Of a DNA stretch of 64,000 nucleotides, positions 27,501-35,140 are shown piece by piece (positions within the stretch are counted from its first letter, which is position 1; each line of letters opens with the position of its first letter). The translations under genes were made by a program, and so were the position numbers. Below the pieces are notes generated by a model. It did not search any database and was not told where the DNA came from. It saw only the letters and a list, made by a program, of their open reading frames with translations. Location of the stretch: positions 9,677,001-9,741,000 of the forward strand of contig NC_134025.1 of assembly GCF_964204645.1 (NCBI RefSeq), written 5' to 3'. Source of the stretch: Tubulanus polymorphus (Eukaryota; Nemertea; Palaeonemertea; Tubulaniformes; Tubulanidae).

Positions 27501-29479
27501 ACGATATTGCTATGAAAAATAATTGTTTCCCATCAACAGATAATTGAACTCTTTTAGAGAAGGCGTAATTAGTTCGAACTTAAATTCAATGAGGAAAACA
27601 AGAATGTGAGATCAATAACAAAATATATAAGTAGAGAATCCTAGAGTAATGCACCAAATGACCTGAGAGTGACAAGGTACAAAGTTTGAAGTGGGCCATA
27701 AAAACAATCTTCCAAATTCTAAATCTTCACACTGGAAAAACAATCTTGAACAACTATTAACCAAAAGTTATCATAAAACACATGATTCGATTATATGAAA
27801 TACGGTCCCATACATATAACTTTAATAAGTCAATAATGTAAGTAAAGTAGTCAGAATTGATAAAAAGTAACCTCAAGATCTTTGTAAAGCCCCCCTCAAA
27901 TAATATGAACACTATTGCCAAATATGATTTCATATTTGAATATGTCTACGAACCAAAACTACATATTTTCTGCTAAATAACATGAAAATCTTTTAAAGGA
28001 AATAGCCATGCATTTAGTAAGCATGGTCTTATATCAAAAGTTGCTCTAGCCCTGAAATCAGAGATAGGGTCTCAAGTGATTTGACGGATACTCATTCAAA
28101 ATTTAACGAAAACTTTACCCCTATATATGGTTTCACAAGCAATGGCAAACCCAGGGGATGCACTGGGAACACGTGGACCGCTCTTCCTTAAGTCCTCATA
28201 AATCTTGCATATCGATTTTACACAAATTTGTGCGAACGGTTTTCGCGATCATCTTGATTTGATAATAACCATAGGACCTATTAGTGATTTGAAATGAAAT
28301 TCGACGAACGGACGACATCGGAGAACCCTGAAACCCATCAGCTCCGCTGACCTTTGGTCACAGCGGATATAAACATATTGTAAAAAAAAAACATGAAAAG
28401 ATATATGGGTATAAAAAACATTTCCATGAGAAGAAAATTGATTTTGGTTGAATGAAAAACGTCAGAAAATACCGGATAACCTAAAATATATGTGTATTTT
28501 ATTGCTTCGAGATCGACCATAAAATATATTGCAAGAATAGCGAAAAATCAGAACGAAAACTGCACAGTACAAATCAGAAGACATAACTGTTAGGAGTTGA
28601 AATATCTGTCGCGAGGCCAATTAAAAAGATTCTAAAATAAACCTTTTATTTCTGCATTTATGGGCTGGTAAATGGTGCTATAAAATGTACACATTACACA
28701 TCCAAGATAATATACGTGCCATTCAAATACCAGTTTAATCTAAACGGTAAATCTAAATAATTCACTCCGCACCGTTCAAATATAAATTCTTTAAGTTGAA
28801 TGTATACTGCGGCGCTAGGGCTGTAATTGTAAAGCAGAGGATTTTTATGAGAAATCTGGCACCAGTTTAAACGAAATTCAAAGAACTCCTAATTATTTCA
28901 TTTTCGGCAAATTACCACCAGGGTACTAACCAGGCCATTAATGCAACTTCAAATTGTCCAGGATATGCTCCAATTCTTTCAAGATTTCAAAAATCATCTG
29001 GATGATTTTTACATTAAAAAAGAACTTTCATTTTTCAGCTTTACGCATATGTAAAGTTACCAGTATATTTATGATACAAAACATACAAATAACAGCACTT
29101 TTTAGTAGCTTCGATCAGTATAATAATGATAGAACTAAAGGCTAAGCATTTTTGCCCTGGGGACATAAAACATTATATCTGAACGTGAAATGATTGTCAG
29201 TCAAGCTGCATAGTTTCCAGGTAGGAATAGAATTTTCCCGACAGGTTTTAGTTGATCAGCGAAAAATGAAGTGTCTCAGTCAATTAAAATCCACATCGAT
29301 AGAACGCTATTGACAAGACGGCGTAGCTCCCTGGCACTTTAAAGAAAAATTGGCACTTTATCAACATTAGTTTCCACACCATTGTAGCGGAGCGCCGCCA
29401 TTTTTTACTTGTAGAAGTAGAGGTCGTACAGAAACGAATGCAGGAAATGTACATAACAAGTATGCTAATCATAAGGAAA

Positions 29480-29574
<95 letters not shown>

Positions 29575-30539
29575 AAACGATTTGACAAACGATCAACGAA
29601 ATTCAACTAATTCAGAAAATACAGTGATACCCATACGCGTTGTTCAATGATTTTTACATTTGACAACGATAATGATCTTATACGACATGCCTTCTTAAGG
29701 CTCTAATGCAAACAGCTTGAATGCAGATCTCTTATATATCTCACTGTGCACAGATGACATATCTTATTGAAACGTTTGGATAACCTTATTCAAATATGTC
29801 TTACAACATATCGAACGATAAAATAATGCGAACGGACACCTCAGAAACCTTTCCTGCCGTGATATTGGGCTTTAATTCAACTGATTACACGTCAATCAGT
29901 TGAATCACGCTTGAAAATTACTGCAGGTACATCGATTCAGCCATCTGTGATAATATACCACGGATAACCGATTGGCTCATACTTGACCTGGATAAAAAAT
30001 GCATCTTGCGCTAACAATTTCAGCGAATCTACTCACAATTCTGTAGTTACAACAATGAGCACCCAGCGAAAATATTGTGGCAGGCGAATTGTGCATATCA
30101 AGATGAACTAATGGCAAATAAAATAAATAATAATAACCCTTATGTTTCAGTACTGATTTTAGTTTATCTGATAATCCGGCTTATTTTTTCGATGAGGAAT
30201 GGTAGAATGGAGTTTTACATCAAATATTCAGGCATGTCATTTGGGAAAAGCCGGTGGTCCTCGTAGGTAACATGATGTTCGAACGTACTCACCAGCGAGA
30301 CTATGTATAGCAGCAGCGATACCGGCCCCGGTTCGACTTATATGCACCGGGTCTTGTAATACTGGAGGTAGAGGGCTGTTAGATCTGGGTAGCTGTATTG
30401 GGCTGCACGCCCTCAATAGCTGCGGACTTGCTGTAAGTGACCGATACGACCCGGCTGGTGTAATCGACCTCGGCGATGCAGCGCCTTCCACGTCGGAAGA
30501 CGGACTCGCAAGAGCCGGACTGCGCAAATTTCGTTTCAT
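794..30539 (-). CDS. SYNE1-like: Nesprin (SYNE1-like) giant actin-binding protein, 5' part, partial
   Basis: Nesprins are outer nuclear membrane proteins that tie the nucleus to actin through N-terminal CH domains; the spectrin-repeat rod and C-terminal KASH segment would lie beyond the left edge. Constitutive exons, in transcript order: 6945-6884, 6732-6637, 6558-6382, 6188-6064, 5957-5761, 5603-5509, 3521-3381, 3229-2912, 2797-2516, 2400-2301, 2176-1971, 1873-1718, 1596-1435, 1348-1022 and 937-794. All have GT..AG borders and matching phases, giving about 862 residues. Nesprin rather than beta-spectrin or plectin is indicated by CH1 text LVNINPSDIADGKPSIVLGL, CH2 text VKDFGKSWRDGVAFNALV and RSNRENLEDAF, and by rod segments that follow vertebrate nesprin-1 order (RAFNQIKQ, KMEYEESRHRLL, GRQDDVDDML, QVWLSDAEKKL). 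The canonical first coding exon is taken as 30539-30293; several alternative first exons are listed separately. SYNE1 versus SYNE2 cannot be decided, since invertebrates usually have one gene. Confidence 0.92.
4280..4360 (-). CDS. Candidate optional 81-nt exon in nesprin linker
   Basis: A minus-strand segment bounded by CTATAG and GTGAGC is 81 bases long, open in phase 0 and symmetric. It encodes 27 residues beginning TSCLKSLHQFMLMHP and ending DGDRRIKCPK. It lies in the 2-kb intron between the last CH2 exon and the first rod exon, where skipping it leaves the frame intact. No homologue is recognised. It is listed because length, phase and borders all agree, but the acceptor is only moderate and the exon could be spurious. 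Confidence 0.3.
5074..5094 (-). CDS. Candidate 21-nt microexon after nesprin CH2
   Basis: On the minus strand the 21 bases (VPVLTEE) lie between TTTTAG and GTAAAA, in phase 0 at both ends. They could be inserted between exon 5603-5509 and exon 3521-3381 without changing frame. This would be a cassette microexon in the linker between the actin-binding domain and the rod. The evidence is only splice-site shape and phase; the acceptor lacks a strong pyrimidine tract. Transcript data would settle it. Confidence 0.35.
5509..6188 (-). CDS. SYNE1-like: Nesprin inter-CH linker and CH2 domain exons
   Basis: Exon 6188-6064 begins IEENSAAALAGL and carries MTAKKALLVWAEKAV, the start of CH2. Exon 5957-5761 supplies most of CH2 (GVPVKDFGKSWRDGVAFN, RSNRENLEDAF, LGIPRLLDPE). 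Exon 5603-5509 ends it with VDMDKPDEKSIMTYVAQF and a short DPDNPDPK tail. The CH1-CH2 linker is short compared with the serine-rich linker of vertebrate nesprin-1. Phases run 2, 1, 0 and are all consistent. CH1 and CH2 together should form an F-actin-binding domain. Confidence 0.95.
6382..6945 (-). CDS. SYNE1-like: Nesprin CH1 domain exons (three exons)
   Basis: Exons 6945-6884, 6732-6637 and 6558-6382 encode the first calponin-homology domain. The first exon starts in phase 1: two bases, AT, complete a codon begun in the previous exon. It carries EQERVQKKTFTNWINSYL, the actin-binding-domain start shared by spectrins, plectin, dystrophin and nesprin. The second exon gives VTELFNDIKNGVMLLQLLEV and the third ends WTIILYFQ. 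The acceptor at 6945 has a long T tract (TTTTTTTTCTTCTAG) and is the common landing site for every alternative first exon described here. Because a donor ending in G produces GAT, the junction normally reads D-E-Q-E, the residue found at this place in vertebrate nesprin. Confidence 0.95.
7077..7197 (-). CDS. Weak candidate nesprin alternative first exon (closest to CH1)
   Basis: A minus-strand frame starting at ATG 7197 (MDLKWKLRKKF) or ATG 7113 (MRAGLLPAKRVS) runs to a GTATGT donor after 7077 and ends in phase 1 with a T. Joined to the CH1 acceptor it would read S-Y-E-Q-E, and Tyr at this place occurs in dystrophin. The donor context (TCTT before GT) is poor. A second reading frame across the same bases is also open, so this is only a candidate. 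Confidence 0.25.
8436..11154 (-). CDS. Giant (906-codon) candidate alternative first exon of nesprin; unknown protein
   Basis: One uninterrupted reading frame starts at ATG 11154 in good context (ACGATGC), with an in-frame TGA twelve bases upstream. The first 50 residues are basic and beta-like (IRIRIPRWKFRRKKRVRCRI). Most of the rest is acidic, Ser/Thr/Asp-rich and probably disordered. It contains a duplicated motif (FSPAGNVPNIDR and FSSADTVPNLDR) and a helical stretch near the end (LNDLTNVLEQLEKAFTDVL). The frame would close at a stop at 8377, but 59 bases earlier is a GTATGC donor after 8436 in phase 1. That phase fits the nesprin CH1 acceptor at 6945 (junction N-E-Q-E-R), and no polyadenylation signal follows the stop. 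I recognise no family. That it is coding is likely; that it joins nesprin is inference. The alternative is an independent single-exon gene of 925 residues. Confidence 0.65.
11664..12054 (-). CDS. Candidate 130-codon alternative first exon; unknown protein
   Basis: From ATG 12054, with an in-frame TAG 33 bases upstream, a frame of 130 codons begins MSPEEADDDHQRNERG and includes VVRYRSLDGRGFPPAISFAD and CPICYDPRKLLPGTKYLLIE. It meets a strong donor, GG|GTAAGT, in phase 1. Two continuations are possible: splicing to the nesprin CH1 exon (junction D-E-Q-E), or to a short local exon after TTTCTAG near 11564 that stops at about 11522. Cys-rich text and balanced composition look like real coding sequence. 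No family is recognised. Confidence 0.45.
12735..12795 (-). CDS. Candidate alternative first exon (MLTMEEVDSPYVEDIIAYLQ)
   Basis: Twenty codons from ATG 12795, or seventeen from the better-context ATG at 12786 (ACTATGG), end in phase 1 at AAG|GTAGAC. The spliced product would read EDIIAYLQ-D-EQERVQ. That resembles the residues before the CH domain in vertebrate nesprin-1 (a helix ending in Leu-Gln before Asp-Glu-Gln-Glu). A longer open frame extends upstream to about 13035, so the exon could also be internal. The donor is only moderate. Confidence 0.45.
12800..14000. other. Nesprin 5' intron; nothing recognised
   Basis: Apart from an open minus-strand frame to about 13035 leading into the candidate exon at 12795, this AT-rich stretch shows no exon, RNA gene or clear repeat. 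Confidence 0.5.
14007..14214 (-). CDS. Candidate alternative first exon, Ser/Pro-rich N-terminus
   Basis: ATG 14214 opens 69 codons with a strong codon signature (repeated TCG CCG) in a locally GC-rich patch, unlike the AT-rich surroundings. An in-frame TGA lies 21 bases upstream, so the ATG is a real start if the frame is coding. The product is Ser/Pro-rich (SPEILSPRTLSPRMMSGWLS), then basic (RESVDLQKRYRAHMNYKK). It ends in phase 1 at AAAAAG|GTTTGT, giving KK-D-EQERVQ after joining the CH1 exon. Several SP/TP sites suggest phosphorylation. The overlapping frames on both strands are shadows. Confidence 0.6.
15232..15500 (+). mobile_element. Degenerate LINE reverse-transcriptase C-terminal relic
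   Basis: One plus-strand frame reads EEYRNSFFPKTINDWKR. This matches the SFFPRTIxxWN signature near the C-terminus of many non-LTR retrotransposon ORF2 proteins. The frame is broken by a TGA about 30 codons earlier and by a TAA soon after, so this is a dead fragment of roughly 270 bp. A different overlapping frame is open for 84 codons (to 15548) but looks like a shadow. Only the signature supports the call. Confidence 0.4.
15730..15808 (-). CDS. Candidate alternative first exon (MPLCSCC...SIDTELK)
   Basis: Twenty-six codons from ATG 15808 end in phase 1 at AAAAG|GTATGG. The predicted N-terminus is Cys-rich (MPLCSCCADLFPCLN), then acidic-helical (VFLDSIDTELK), and would continue D-E-Q-E-R into CH1. 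A Cys cluster at the extreme N-terminus could be a palmitoylation site, which is speculation. Support is phase and donor shape only. Confidence 0.35.
16171..16315 (-). CDS. Candidate alternative first exon (48 codons)
   Basis: ATG 16315 is the first ATG of a frame that opens after a TGA near 16384. Forty-eight codons (MRNEAVLSWRRHILGFGF ... YYLRSDAPPEP) run to a good donor, CCAG|GTAAGC, in phase 1. Splicing to the CH1 exon gives PPEP-D-EQERVQ. Hydrophobic, Trp/Tyr-rich composition differs from the other first exons. Possible, but not supported by any homology. Confidence 0.35.
18095..18152 (-). CDS. Candidate alternative first exon (MASLVGATKKLENQFHKYR)
   Basis: ATG 18152 lies in an excellent initiation context (AACAAAATGG). 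Nineteen codons end in phase 1 at AGAG|GTAAGA, a strong donor. The product continues KYR-D-EQERVQKK, forming an amphipathic basic helix that leads into CH1. Length and charge resemble the short variable N-termini of plectin isoforms. Among the best-supported members of the array by start context and donor. Confidence 0.55.
19203..21908. mobile_element. 2.7-kb element with long terminal inverted repeats
   Basis: Two arms of about 440 bp (19379-19820 and 21095-21537) are inverted copies, about 90% identical by eye, separated by about 1.27 kb. Outside them, further inverted matches (19255-19296 with 21796-21840, and TCTTAAAATAGG near 19208 with its complement near 21890) extend the structure to about 19203-21908. 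No transposase is recognised in the interior, so this looks like a non-autonomous fold-back or long-TIR DNA element. Each arm carries an outward-reading 65-codon open frame (MSxIIKKFII...KKMAPGN), which may only reflect the shared sequence. Confidence 0.8.
20498..20552 (-). repeat. tRNA-like relic or tRNA-derived SINE head
   Basis: Read on the minus strand, TACCATGGTGTAATGGCGAG closely follows the 5' half of an animal tRNA-Gln, including a box-A-like TGGTGTAATGG. It is followed by CGG-TTAAATA-CCG, which can fold as a T arm. The anticodon arm is missing or collapsed and the acceptor stem does not close well. It is therefore a tRNA pseudogene or SINE head rather than a working gene. It lies inside the long-inverted-repeat element. 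Confidence 0.3.
22249..22336 (-). CDS. Candidate alternative first exon (29 codons)
   Basis: ATG 22336 (context GAGATGT) opens 29 codons, MSRVRSVSLEKEDILQ through VVDDKRQTYK, ending in phase 1 at AAAG|GTAAGA, a strong donor. Joined to CH1 it reads QTYK-D-EQERVQKK. The text is polar, with an RVRSVS site that fits a basophilic-kinase motif and an acidic helix. The good donor, length and coding-like composition make it one of the stronger array members. Confidence 0.55.
23046..23216. repeat. SINE-like imperfect hairpin
   Basis: Two arms of about 70 bp (left from 23046, right ending near 23216) are inverted copies at roughly 80% identity. They share CCTGCCACACTAG, its complement CTAGTGTGGCAGG, and CCTGATG with its complement. 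Each arm, read from loop to end, carries a box-A-like TGGCTCAGT/TGGCTGAGT and a box-B-like GGTTCGAATC/GGTTCTAATC. This suggests two head-to-head tRNA-related SINE fragments or a small fold-back element. Confidence 0.5.
24842..24899 (-). CDS. Weak candidate alternative first exon
   Basis: Nineteen codons from ATG 24899 (MFNTLFVSVSGKRIGTSVT) end in phase 1 at ACAG|GTAGTC. Both the start context (T at -3) and the donor are weak. It is recorded because it sits in the same interval and phase as the stronger first exons; it may be chance. Confidence 0.2.
25540..25800 (+). repeat. Possible retroelement 3' tail
   Basis: A T-rich stretch is followed by GTACAGCCTTTAGGCTTGGA with a small inverted motif (GCCTTTAGGC), then a run ending in AATAAA and (AT)-rich simple sequence. 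This layout resembles the 3' tails of LINE or SINE copies in invertebrate genomes. No coding part is attached. Low confidence. Confidence 0.25.
26682..26745 (-). CDS. Candidate alternative first exon (MRKSSSGSDGG...)
   Basis: ATG 26745 (A at -3) opens 21 codons, MRKSSSGSDGGSVYLKIQEK, ending in phase 1 at AAAAAAG|GTAAAG. Joined to CH1 it reads QEKK-D-EQERVQKK. A serine/glycine-rich start followed by a charged helix is a typical variable N-terminus for this protein class. The donor is acceptable and the text looks protein-like. Confidence 0.55.
26800..29480. other. Nesprin 5' intron; nothing firm recognised
   Basis: Only short unsupported frames are seen. One minus-strand frame at 28520 (MVDLEAIKYTYIL, phase 1 at TTAG|GTTATC) could be another first exon, but its donor is too weak to annotate. 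The same holds for 22400-23040, 23220-24840, 24900-25540 and 25800-26680: no supported feature. Confidence 0.5.
29484..29571. repeat. (AT)n microsatellite
   Basis: About 88 bp of almost pure TA dinucleotide repeat with a single AA interruption near 29526. Probably length-polymorphic and prone to cruciform formation. It lies in the long 5' intron of the nesprin gene, about 0.7 kb downstream (in transcript direction) of the canonical first coding exon. Confidence 0.98.
30293..30539 (-). CDS. SYNE1-like: Canonical nesprin first coding exon
   Basis: ATG 30539 (context AGGATGA, in-frame TGA 24 bases upstream) opens 82 codons in a GC-rich patch. It ends in phase 1 at GCTG|GTGAGT, a strong donor. 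The encoded N-terminus is Ser/Pro-rich (RSPALASPSSDVEGAASPRS, SPIQLPRSNSPLPP) and finishes GAGIAAAIHSLA. Spliced to the CH1 exon 23 kb away it reads IAAAIHSLA-D-EQERVQKK, which aligns position by position with the I-A-x-x-x-x-x-L-x-D-E-Q-E lead-in of vertebrate nesprin-1. This is the best evidence that first exons in this interval belong to nesprin. Multiple SP sites suggest phosphoregulation. Confidence 0.72.
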
Positions 30540-30772
30540 CCTCGCGAGACTCGATTCTAGTTTTCAATTGTCGATTCTACAAAAAAACAAAAATACACGG
30601 GTTTCTATAACCTTAATCGCATATTATCATATATATCGCTAAAATTCAGTTTCCTGGAAGCGGATCGCGAGGTAACCATGGCAACGAAACGTTTCCTTCC
30701 CATGACATGTTTCTACCATACAGAAAAAGAAGGCCTTCAACATATGACGCCATAAACGTGTTGTCTGGATAC

Positions 30773-30839
30773 CTATTAATAAACCCACTGAACTGTAATA
30801 ACTTTTCTTCAATTTCTCTTCGTCGTCTGATAAATTCAT
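30773..30839 (-). CDS. Candidate alternative first exon (MNLSDDEEKLKK...)
   Basis: Twenty-two codons from ATG 30839 (MNLSDDEEKLKKSYYSSVGL) end in phase 1 at ATAG|GTATCC. The acidic SDDEE start carries a casein-kinase-2-like site. Joined to CH1 it reads GLLI-D-EQERVQ. It lies only 234 bp upstream of the canonical exon, so the two could share a promoter region. Donor strength is moderate and the start context weak. Confidence 0.35.
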
Positions 30840-31985
30840 ATAAATAAACTGAATTAATTCCCGCTGAATTAGAAAATGTTCGCGCTATCCTACATTGCTT
30901 AACATTGTATTACACCAGTATTAAAAAATACAACGATAATGATACAGAATCAAAGAAGTCGAATAGATCTCGACCTATTTCAACTGCCGTTGATCGACAT
31001 AAAATCAATCACTAACCTAGCAGCATCCGCATATCATCACTCGTAACCTGATATTGACACGATGCAGCTATACATAAAGCCGAGACATTACAATGAACAC
31101 CCGCAGTTCAGAAATAACTGATCGGCATTATTCAGAGCAAACTAGGGGATGTTTATTGCTCGATAAAATGGTTAAAATCCGTCCTATACAAAACTCATGA
31201 TAATCGATAGATGACACGGATAATATCCACAAATAATCGAATTATAGCTCACTTCAATAAACAACGTGATGAATGCTACCTTCGTTCCAATTAGCGATTA
31301 GCGTAACAAGTACATCCCATCTGTCGGTGTAAGCCGTATTTTTACGACGGCACCGGCATCAATAAGCGACATAGAAACACCGCAGTTAATAAGAGAGTTC
31401 ACGCGCTTTCAACAGCATCCATTGTCAAACCGGTTCGCGAGCAAATGAGCGAACGCTTGATGGAATGGTTTCTCGTTGCGTCTTGCTAGTTTTTATTGAG
31501 AGCAGCACACATATCAAATGAATCGATACACACTCACTCACATCATCGCGATGAATGCAGTTATGATAATATTACCTTTCATTGATCTTTCAAAATATAA
31601 CTGCTCATTTACACGACTTGTCGATCAACGATATTAATAACCGACACGCAGGGGTTCGACTGTGATGAATATCATTAAATCTGTTACATACAATCACAGC
31701 GACAAATCGCTGTCAAGAGCAAGGTTAATCAAGGAACAAGTGGGTCTGTGGATACAGGAAAAATAACCATGACTGGTATTGCGTGCATTTAAAAAAGTTG
31801 CCTATTCATGATTTGAATGTATATTTTTCCATTAAGTTATAAATTGTTTACATTGTTTTCCTTATAATACAATAAATCAATGTTTATCAAATGTTTCAAT
31901 ATTTTGGACATTTTTACAGGTGCTTTTCTTCAGTTATCATTTCCTAAGAATATAGGCCTACCTAGCAACAAGCCCAACAACTCTA

Positions 31986-34900
31986 ATCGGGGGCAGATCC
32001 TGGCTGGAAGGTTCGCCTTATATGAAAAGGGTCCTTTTGTAATCAGGGGGGATGGGTACTGCATTTTAAAAATTTACCGTAGGTAATTTTTATGCAACTT
32101 TAGCGCGTATTAGATCAGATCAGTACAGGGGATTAAAAGAAGCCTATATTTTCAAAAGTCACTTGCCCAGAAGAGGGGGAGGGGGTTCGAAACTCTGGAT
32201 CTAGCACTGCTTAAGCAGGAAAATATGTTCACTATCAATCACCATCAATGGTCTCTAAGATTCAAGTCTAACTCATAACTACGGAACAATTCACAAGGGT
32301 CAGATTGATTTCTGGAATTTCACATTTTCCACATATTTCCATATTTTTCACCGTACATTCATTTCACGTGAGTCAATGTACAATTACATAATAGTGGCTA
32401 CTGATCATAATCTGGAACAGATTAGAACAAAATTTCTTAAACATTTATGCAGCTTGTGCATAAATTCTGAGATCAATAAAAAGGGGATCAGAATATTTCT
32501 AGACATGAATTTTCTTGAACTTTTCACACATATTTATTATTCTAATGATTTTTCACAGAAGTTTTTACATTTTTCAAACAATTATAATATCAATCTTCAT
32601 AATTTTTCATTATCAATGATAATACCCCTTAATTAGGTAAATTGGACCAGTATTTTGCATTCCACTTACCAGCACATCTGACGATGCCTTTCTTACGGAG
32701 CGTTTGGTCAAGTAGCCTGTTGTATTTTTTCGTCACAGCACCTCTGGAGGAATGATATATATTGTAATGTATATACACAAGACAGTAGTCAATTCATTTC
32801 AATAAGTGAAATATGAGATTCGAACACTAGTCATTACGCGAATACACTCCGATATTTAAACAATCCAAATGGGCAAACAAACTGATAGTACAATACAATT
32901 AATAGCGTCTTGATCTCATGTTCATATTGGATTAAGCAAATACGAAAACAGGGCATTTGAGATTTTTGATAGAAAGTGAATTAGTAAATATGCCAAAAAT
33001 GGCATTAACCATAAAGTGGTGGTATATAAATAGGCATTTTTACAAACTGTAAACCGGTACAATAATAGGTCATCACTCAACTAACCCAGAGGGACCCTTG
33101 CATGGGTGGACCCGAGGGCTGGATTGAGGAGCAAGATCTGAAGGTCTAACCAAAATCTATTTGACCAGGGCATTCAGTTCTGGCAGTGACTACTCCAGAA
33201 CTTTAGACCAAGTTGTGCCTTTCTTCACTTGACTGTGTAATTTTCAGGATCTTATTTCTAACGAAGTCACTTTTTGACAAAGCACCTTCAAAAAAATTAA
33301 TGAAACACCTTAAAAGTCTTGAGGAAGAACCTTTTGCATTTTCTTTTTAAATCATTATATATTGAATTAATATTCAAATTATTGAGCATTTTTTCTTGTG
33401 CACTTAGAATGTAAAGGGGAGCCACTGGAGATTTTAAAAATTGGCAGAAGCAAAACCCTTTAGGCCTATATCCAAAAGCTTTATTCGCTATTTCCAATGA
33501 CAATGGCCTTTTAAATTTGGATTTTGGACTATCAATTAGGCAAGCAACTCGCCTCATTGCCATCATGTGCAAAAGAGCAGGAGTGCTCATAGTCTGAACT
33601 CGTCAGTACAGGATGGTTAAGAAAATGCCAAGCATCTCACCATCTCAGACTCAGTCTCCGCCCATCCAACAAGGCAAGGGTTGTGCTCTTGCCACAATTT
33701 TCGATGCCCTTCCTTGGAAATGGCAATTTTTGCTTTATATTTCTATGCCGCAACATCAGGCGTGGATCCAGAGGGGGGTTTCAGGGTTCGTGAACCCCCT
33801 GCTACCAAAAAATTTTTTAATCATTCTCTTGAAGGAATGTAAGTAAGCTTACTCAACACAATGCGGGCTAACATAATACTACATAATCAGTACTAGGCCT
33901 ATATCATCTTATGTTTGGCCAAACAATATGTCGTATAGGCCCCCTATCAGAGAATTTAGTCGGTGGTTTAACATTAACATTCTTTTGAACCCCCTCCTGG
34001 AAAGATTCCTGGATCCGCGCTTGAGCACCAAGATCCAAATGCCTGTTGCAATCACACTGGTTCACTGCCAGGACCACTGAAATTTTCCAGATCCCCCTGG
34101 GCCGGGCAGGGTTGGCTGGCCTGACACTCGCTTGGCACTTTTTTGCCCTGCTTTTTAACACAGCCACAGTGTGTGTAGTAATCGCTATATGCCCTTTTCT
34201 GGCATTTCTTTCTGGTCTCAAAAATGCCCTTGTTGGCCTATGGAATGGATCCGCTTTTTTATCCGATTTTAAGTGCCCTTCGAAATTTCACTGGCAATAT
34301 TTTTGACGGCATTATTTCAGCAACCGCTAATTCTGTGTCCGGAATCCGGGCATAATCATAAGATTAATTGGTAAATACTGCTGCTGAGAAAGTGAGGAGA
34401 GATAATCATATTTGATATTAGGCCTCTAATCATGATAAATTATAAAGGGCACATTCCTTTTTCAAGGGGCACTCATGCTTTAGATGAGGGCACCTTGTCC
34501 TTGCCTTTTCAGGGAGGGCTAAAGGGGCACTCGTACTTAAGAAGAGGGCACTATACAAGGAGAATGTTGAAGAAAAGGGCACTTTGCCTTTTCAAGGGGC
34601 ACGCTCAGGCTTTAATTTGTGGTGAATGCTGAAGAAAAAGGAACTTTTTTGCCTAATTTTTAAAATTTTAGGGGCACTTTTGGTTTGGCACACGACATAC
34701 GGATAAATGTGAAGACGAGGCAATTTTTGCCGATTGTTAACAATGAAGGGGCACTTAGCCGTATTCTGTATGATTGTTAAGGGGCACTTTCAAAGATCAT
34801 AGGGGCACTAGGGAAAATATAAAAAACAATGCCAGTGTTTTTCATGGGTGCCTTCTGAGAAATTCATTGTTGATCTTGAAGTTGGCGACAACCATTCTTT

Positions 34901-35140
34901 CATGGGTTCGCCAGCTTCATTTTTATCCCCATCTGTTGAAATCTTGTCTCGGATTCATTTATTCTGGATTGCTCTGATAGTCTCTAGAAGCCCTCTCAAA
35001 GCCTTTAAATGGTACCATATTTTCAAAATTTTCTAGGGGTGGGCCCCTAGACCCCCCCCAAGGACTTCTCTTGCCCTTCATTCAATTTCCTTCCAATACT
35101 GTCTACCCTAGTACCCATCCCCCTGGATCTGCCCCTGACT
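31986..35140. mobile_element. Repeat-rich block with inverted ends and nested MITE
   Basis: Near 31986 the text reads GGGGGCAGATCCTGG. Near 35120-35140 its inverse appears (CTGGATCTGCCCCTGA), with GGGGGATGGGTACT also inverted between the two ends, so they look like the termini of one 3.1-kb composite insertion. Inside, 33757-34029 has its own inverted ends (CAGGCGTGGATCCAG / CTGGATCCGCGCTTG). 34440-34850 carries about ten copies of an AGGGGCAC motif, with inverse copies at 34090-34280. No transposase or reverse transcriptase is recognised. Confidence 0.5.
32670..32741 (-). CDS. Orphan candidate coding exon
   Basis: A minus-strand segment after CTCCAGAG and before a strong donor, GCTG|GTAAGT, encodes AVTKKYNRLLDQTLRKKGIV, with phase 1 at both ends. 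It has no ATG of its own. Charge pattern and splice sites look real. Because it ends in phase 1 it could be an upstream exon feeding the nesprin CH1 exon, but no upstream partner was found. It lies inside the repeat-rich block, so a transposon-derived origin is equally possible. Confidence 0.3.
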
